NCBI GenBank assembly: GCA_029976025.1
Contig: JARKNX010000021.1
Location: 1 to 64,000 of the forward strand
Direction of reading: 5' to 3'
Length of the DNA stretch: 64,000 bases
Source of the DNA: Aggregatilineales bacterium
GTDB taxonomy: Bacteria; Chloroflexota; Anaerolineae; Aggregatilineales; Ch27
The position numbers and the translations under genes are program-made. This document shows, one piece after another, positions 60,122-64,000 of this stretch. Within the stretch, counting starts at the first letter, position 1, and each line of letters begins with the position of its first letter. Below the pieces are notes generated by a model, which had not been told where the DNA came from, did not search any database, and worked only from the letters and a program-made list of their open reading frames with translations.

Positions 60122-60247
60122 AGGACAGGTTGGGACCGGAATTGGCGACCGCCTTTCGATGACTGGCTGCGGAGGAGGCGCTGTTTCCGTCCGCCGGTTC
60201 CCGACCACCCGCCTGATCTGATACCCAACCGCCACCTGGGGGTCTGT

Positions 60248-61777
60248 ATGATCCAAATGCCTACCCTGGAAAGCCTCAATTTCGGCGTCGCCTTCCCGGC
60301 GCTCTCCCTCGTGATCGGCGCTGTCCTGCTGCTGGTCGTGGATGTGTTCCTCCCGGAGCGACGCAAAGGGCTGGTTCCCTGGCTGGCTCTGCTTGGCGTG
60401 CTGGTCAGCCTCGCTGTCTCCATGATCAACTATAACGAGGTCGGCGAAGCCTTCAGCGGGATGTTCATCGCCGACCCATTCACCAGCCTGGTCAACATCA
60501 TCGTCCTGATCTCCGCCGCGCTGAGCATCTTGCTGGCCATGGATTATCTGCGCCGGACGGAGATGGAGCACCGCAGCGATTACTACCTGCTGCTGCTCTT
60601 CACCACCAGCGGCATGCTGTTCATGGGCGCGGCTAACGACCTGATCGTGGTCTTCGTGGCGCTGGAGCTGCTCAGCATCCCGCTGTATGTGCTCAGCGGC
60701 TTCCGGCGGCCAAACCTCAAGAGCGAAGAAGCGGCGCTCAAGTATTTCCTGCTGGGCGCATTCGCCAGCGGCTTCCTGGTTTTCGGCATCGCCATGATCT
60801 ACGGCGCTACGGGCACGACCAACCTGCCGGGTGTGTGGGCAGGCACGGCGGCCATCGTCGAATCCGCTTCGCCGTCGCTGTACCTGCTGCTGCTCGGCGT
60901 CGGCCTGATTGTGGTGTCGCTCGGCTTCAAAGTGGCGGCGGTCCCCTTCCACATGTGGACGCCGGATGTATACGAAGGCGCGCCGACGCCGGTCACCGCC
61001 TTCATGAGCGTGGGGACCAAGGCCGGCAGCTTCGCCGCCCTGCTGCGTATCCTGGTGGTCGGCCTGCCCACGCTGATTCTGACCGGCGCGACCTCGGCAG
61101 CCTGGGCGAACACGCTGGCGATCCTCGCTGCCCTGACCATGATCCTGGGCAACTTCGTCGCCCTGCGCCAGATGAACATCAAGCGTATGCTGGCCTACTC
61201 CTCGATCGCTCACGCCGGCTACATCCTGATGGCGGTGGCGGCGGCGGGCGACCCGGCGGTGGGCAATCAGGGCGTGCAGGCGGCCCTGATCTACCTGCTG
61301 ACTTACGCCTTCACTAACCTGGGCGCGTTCGCTATCGTGATCGCGCTGGAGCGCAACGACGGCACGGGCGGGCAACTGGACGACTTCCGCGGGCTGGCTT
61401 CGCAGCGGCCGGTGCTGGCCCTGCTGATGACCTTCTTCATGCTCAGCCTGACCGGCATCCCGCTGACGGCGGGCTTCATCGGGAAGTGGTATGTCTTCCT
61501 CAGCGCCATCAACGCCGGGCTGGTCCTGCTGGCCGTGATCGGCGCGGTGACCAGCGTAGTCGCTGCGTTCTACTATATACGGATTATCGTCAGGATGTAC
61601 CTGCAGGAAGGCGACGCCAACATTGGCACGTCTCGCCTGTCCTATACGCTGGGAGCGGCTATTCTGGTGGCCGGCCTGGGGACCCTGATCTTCGGCGTGC
61701 TGCCCTTCCTGGTGGCCGACCTGACCCAGGGAGTGCAGATCGTCCGGACTATCGCGCAGATAGCTGGCGGCGGCTGA
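60248..61777 (+). CDS. nuoN: NADH-quinone oxidoreductase subunit N
   Basis: A 509-residue antiporter-like subunit. Glu140 (VFVALELLSIPLYVLS) and Lys228 (LGFKVAAVPFHMW) mark the proton channel. ATG 60248 leads directly into the first helix; a second ATG at 60257 is possible. It is the last complex I subunit and is encoded apart from nuoJKLM, with a strong terminator after it. Confidence 0.95.
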   Translation: MIQMPTLESLNFGVAFPALSLVIGAVLLLVVDVFLPERRKGLVPWLALLGVLVSLAVSMINYNEVGEAFSGMFIADPFTSLVNIIVLISAALSILLAMDYLRRTEMEHRSDYYLLLLFTTSGMLFMGAANDLIVVFVALELLSIPLYVLSGFRRPNLKSEEAALKYFLLGAFASGFLVFGIAMIYGATGTTNLPGVWAGTAAIVESASPSLYLLLLGVGLIVVSLGFKVAAVPFHMWTPDVYEGAPTPVTAFMSVGTKAGSFAALLRILVVGLPTLILTGATSAAWANTLAILAALTMILGNFVALRQMNIKRMLAYSSIAHAGYILMAVAAAGDPAVGNQGVQAALIYLLTYAFTNLGAFAIVIALERNDGTGGQLDDFRGLASQRPVLALLMTFFMLSLTGIPLTAGFIGKWYVFLSAINAGLVLLAVIGAVTSVVAAFYYIRIIVRMYLQEGDANIGTSRLSYTLGAAILVAGLGTLIFGVLPFLVADLTQGVQIVRTIAQIAGGG

Positions 61778-61803
61778 TACCCCGGAGATCTTGTAACGCG
61801 GAG

Positions 61804-61832
61804 AAGCGCCACCATGAGAGTGGCGCTTTTTT
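61804..61832 (+). terminator. Intrinsic terminator of nuoN
   Basis: A 9-bp stem AAGCGCCAC/GTGGCGCTT (61804-61812, 61820-61828) with a 7-nt loop and six T residues (61827-61832), 27 bp after the stop. Confidence 0.9.
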
Positions 61833-62019
61833 GTCGGGCGCCGGGGGAAAGCGAAGCGTGGGGGATAGGCAGCCGGAAATTCGGAGCTGACGGGCTGCCA
61901 GATTCGCCGGAGAAGGATTTTCTGCCCGTTCTTTCTCCATGTCCTCCGCGCTCCCTGCGGCTCTCTGTTTTTCTTGTCCACTATTCGCTGCCGGCTGTCT
62001 GCCCCGTCCTGGCCGCCCA

Positions 62020-62047
62020 TTGCAGATTAAGGTCTGTGGTGTATAGT
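62020..62047 (+). promoter_or_regulatory. Promoter of the hybrid-type REC-GAF kinase gene
   Basis: TTGCAG (62020-62025), a 16-bp spacer and TATAGT (62042-62047), 43 bp before the ATG at 62090. Confidence 0.45.
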
Positions 62048-62089
62048 GATATTAAGGGAGTATCGTCGTGAGCGTGTTCGGCAAATCCT

Positions 62090-63703
62090 ATGGATGATGG
62101 CATTAACATCCTGCTTATCGAAGATGACGCCGAGTTTGGCCGGCTGGTCCGGTCCGTGCTCGCCCGTTCTGGCAATGCCTTTCTTGTGGAGCAGGTGTAT
62201 CAGCTCAGCGAGGCCCTGATTCGCCTGGCGCGGGGTGGGGTGGATGCCGTCCTGCTCGATCTGCGGCTGCCCGATTCGCGCGGGTTGAGCGCCCTGGCCA
62301 AGGTGCAGAAAGCGGCGCCGCGCATCCCGGTGGTGGTCTTGACCGCCGTCGATGATGCGCAGATGGCTCGCCGGGCAGTTCAGGCGGGGGCGCAGGATTA
62401 CCTGGTCAAGGGGCAGGCTGATCTGCGCGGGCTGGGCCGGTCGATCAGCTTCGCCCTGGAGCGCCAGCGCGCGCAAGAGGAGCGCGACCGCCATCTGTCG
62501 CAGCTCGCCATCCTGCGCGACGTGGATGAGGACCTCACCCGCCGGCTGGATGTGGACTTCGTGCTGATGATGGCCCTGGACACCGCCGTGCGGCTGAGCC
62601 TGGCCAGCGCCGGCCTGATCGGCCTGATCGACAACGACGCGCTGATCATGCTCAAGAACATCAACTACGAAGCGGCGAAGGAACTCGACACGCCTATGCT
62701 CGGGCGGGGGGTTGTCGGGCGCTGCCTGCGCGAGCGTAAAGCCCAGCGCGTCCTGGATGTCACGACCGATCCGGACTATGTCGCCATCCTGCCGCGCACC
62801 CGCGCCCAGATTGCTATCCCCCTGATCTCGCAGGATCGCACTGTCGGTTTCCTCAGCCTGGAGACAACAGACCCGGTTCGCTTCACCGAGGAGACCTTCG
62901 ATTTCCTGAAGCTGCTGGCGGGCCGTATCGCCACGGCGGTCGATAATGCCCGCCTGTACGAGACAGCTCAGGTGCAGCTCAGCGAGCTGCAAGTGCTGTA
63001 CAACCAGGTGCGCGATCTGGAACAGGTCAAGACCGACATGATTCGCATCGCCAGCCACGATCTGCGTGGCCCGTTGAATAACGCCACCCAGAGTGTGTAC
63101 CTGCTGCGCCGGCTGAGCAGCGACAGCCTGTCCCCCCAGGCGGAGTCCTTCATGGGCCGCATTGACGAGGCGATCGAGCGGATGAGGGCCATCACGGACG
63201 GTATCCTCTCGCTGGAACGGCTGGATGCTACCAGCGAGCTGCACACCGAGCCGGTGGACCTGTGCCGGCTGACGGAGCGCGCCTTTCAGGAGAATCAGGG
63301 ACAGGCCCGGCTCAGGCAGCAGTGCTTTGCCCTGCATCTGCCGGCGCGCCCGCTCATCGTCCGCGGCGAGCCGGCCTTGCTCTACGAAGCCATGACCAAC
63401 CTGATCGGCAATGCCATCAAATACACCCCGGAGGGCGGCACCATCACCGTGCTGCTTCACCAGAATGTCCATACGGCCACCTTCAAAGTGGAAGATACCG
63501 GCTACGGCATCCCGGAGGATCAGCAGGAGCGCCTGTTTCAGCCGTTCTACCGCGTCCGCACGGCAGAAGTGGAGGGGATCGATGGGACCGGGCTGGGACT
63601 GCATCTGGTCCAGAATATCATCACCCGCTATGACGGCCAGATACTTTTCAAGAGCGTCTATGGCGAGGGCAGCACCTTCGGCTTCCGCCTGCCGCTGATA
63701 TGA
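62090..63703 (+). CDS. REC-GAF sensor histidine kinase
   Basis: A 537-residue soluble kinase. An N-terminal receiver (1-120) has Asp57 (VLLDLRLPDSRG) with GAQDYLVKGQ, a GAF domain follows (about 150-300), then HisKA with His323 (IASHDLRGPLNN) and HATPase (LIGNAIKYTPEGG, DTGYGIPEDQ, GTGLGLHLVQN). No transmembrane helix is present. A receiver at the front suggests that an upstream kinase modulates this one, as in phosphorelays. No cognate regulator is in the window. It is the last gene before the edge and follows the nuoN terminator. Confidence 0.88.
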   Translation: MDDGINILLIEDDAEFGRLVRSVLARSGNAFLVEQVYQLSEALIRLARGGVDAVLLDLRLPDSRGLSALAKVQKAAPRIPVVVLTAVDDAQMARRAVQAGAQDYLVKGQADLRGLGRSISFALERQRAQEERDRHLSQLAILRDVDEDLTRRLDVDFVLMMALDTAVRLSLASAGLIGLIDNDALIMLKNINYEAAKELDTPMLGRGVVGRCLRERKAQRVLDVTTDPDYVAILPRTRAQIAIPLISQDRTVGFLSLETTDPVRFTEETFDFLKLLAGRIATAVDNARLYETAQVQLSELQVLYNQVRDLEQVKTDMIRIASHDLRGPLNNATQSVYLLRRLSSDSLSPQAESFMGRIDEAIERMRAITDGILSLERLDATSELHTEPVDLCRLTERAFQENQGQARLRQQCFALHLPARPLIVRGEPALLYEAMTNLIGNAIKYTPEGGTITVLLHQNVHTATFKVEDTGYGIPEDQQERLFQPFYRVRTAEVEGIDGTGLGLHLVQNIITRYDGQILFKSVYGEGSTFGFRLPLI

Positions 63704-64000
63704 TGCGCCGCGCCCGCCGGCCCTGTTTTTTACCGGATGGATCTTGGCAGTGGGCGATATCAGTTGTATACTGCTCCTGGTGTCTAATAAGAAGAGGTGT
63801 ACCAGAAATATCAATGGACGACGGACCCGGTCATAGTCCCGGTTGTCGCCTGACTGTAATTCCCCGGCATTAGTTCCCTCTGACTACCTCCTCAGGTTAT
63901 CGGGCGGGGGCGCCGGGCAGGTGGCGCAGCCGTCCTATTCAACCATAACGATCTGCCGACAATCCAGGGCGTCCGTGTTGGCCTGTGAAGGGTGGCAAGC
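63704..64000. other. Gene-free right edge with a strong promoter
   Basis: 297 bp. It contains a promoter with near-consensus spacing (63744-63772). Downstream is only a 19-codon ORF (63814-63873) whose nearest SD-like AAGAGGTG lies 15 bp away and which I do not trust. The remainder to the edge has no recognisable gene or repeat, so a gene may start beyond the window. Confidence 0.5.
63744..63772 (+). promoter_or_regulatory. Strong promoter at the right edge
   Basis: TTGGCA (63744-63749), a 17-bp spacer and TATACT (63767-63772). The predicted start is near 63779. The transcript runs rightward out of the window. Confidence 0.6.

Larger units (their letters stand above)
61778..62089. other. Gene-free region after nuoN
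   Basis: 312 bp. It begins with the nuoN terminator (61804-61832) and ends with the promoter at 62020-62047. Between them lies a stretch of CT-rich sequence (about 61890-61990) without coding signals or clear repeats. Confidence 0.5.

Noticed and set aside
63814..63873. 19-codon ORF at the right edge
   Set aside because: SD-like sequence too far away (about 15 bp) and no conserved sequence; probably chance.
1..64000. CRISPR arrays, tRNA and rRNA genes, insertion sequences
   Set aside because: Looked for regularly spaced repeats, T-loop GGTTCGAATC-type sequences, and transposase-like proteins; none was found by eye.

Overview
The window is a GC-rich (about 65% by eye) bacterial chromosome segment carrying roughly 50 genes. 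Its style suggests a member of the Chloroflexota, probably Anaerolineae-like. This rests on a 14-subunit complex I with oversized membrane subunits, large STAND/TPR proteins, DUF2723 and GT39-type membrane proteins with matching C-terminal domains, 7TM-type histidine kinases and a UroD-like methyltransferase family protein. That assignment is an inference; no rRNA or tRNA gene was seen to confirm it.

Layout. (1) 1-5.2 kb: a chemotaxis-type signalling operon with an MCP tail, a CheA-REC hybrid kinase, CheB, a lone receiver, a degenerate RsbT-like protein, CheW and a small protein. (2) 5.2-5.6 kb: a gene-free stretch with a good promoter and a perfect intrinsic terminator, a candidate ~270-nt RNA. 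(3) 5.6-10.3 kb: a TPR-SHOCT protein, a CBS-ACT protein, a cytidylate-kinase-like protein, a glycosyltransferase and a secreted RTX-like repeat protein. (4) 10.5-17.5 kb: a second small promoter-terminator unit, glmU, two CNNM/CorC membrane proteins and cydAB. (5) 17.8-19.5 kb: a fused DNA methyltransferase-nuclease whose middle (target recognition) part has much lower GC. (6) 19.8-61.8 kb: all fourteen nuo genes of respiratory complex I in their usual order A to N, split into groups by unrelated genes.

The complex I groups are nuoABCD, nuoE, nuoF, nuoGHI, nuoJKLM and nuoN. Between them lie a HEAT protein, a secreted alpha/beta hydrolase, a radical SAM/metallo-hydrolase pair, a GNAT, a TIR-STAND-TPR protein (candidate antiphage defence), a UroD-like protein, a MarR-controlled ABC exporter, an S9 peptidase, a HicBA toxin-antitoxin pair, two membrane glycosyltransferase-type proteins, a sensor kinase, an ATP-grasp ligase and an exported SH3/Ig-like protein. 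(7) 62.1-63.7 kb: a REC-GAF histidine kinase, followed by a strong promoter with no visible gene.

The most unusual observation concerns complex I itself. NuoJ is 427 residues instead of the usual ~170-200, because about 220 residues resembling two DUF4397 (Ig-like, extracytoplasmic) units sit in the loop between its fourth and fifth membrane helices, on the outer face. NuoL carries two extra hydrophilic insertions, one His-rich. An exported protein with two SH3 domains and three two-cysteine repeats is encoded between nuoM and nuoN. Together these suggest an extracytoplasmic elaboration of the complex I membrane arm.

Respiration genes (nuo, cydAB) dominate the metabolism of the window: NADH oxidation feeding quinol, and cytochrome bd oxidising it with oxygen at high affinity. 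Genes for cell-envelope precursors (glmU, glycosyltransferases, ATP-grasp ligase) and sensing make up most of the rest.
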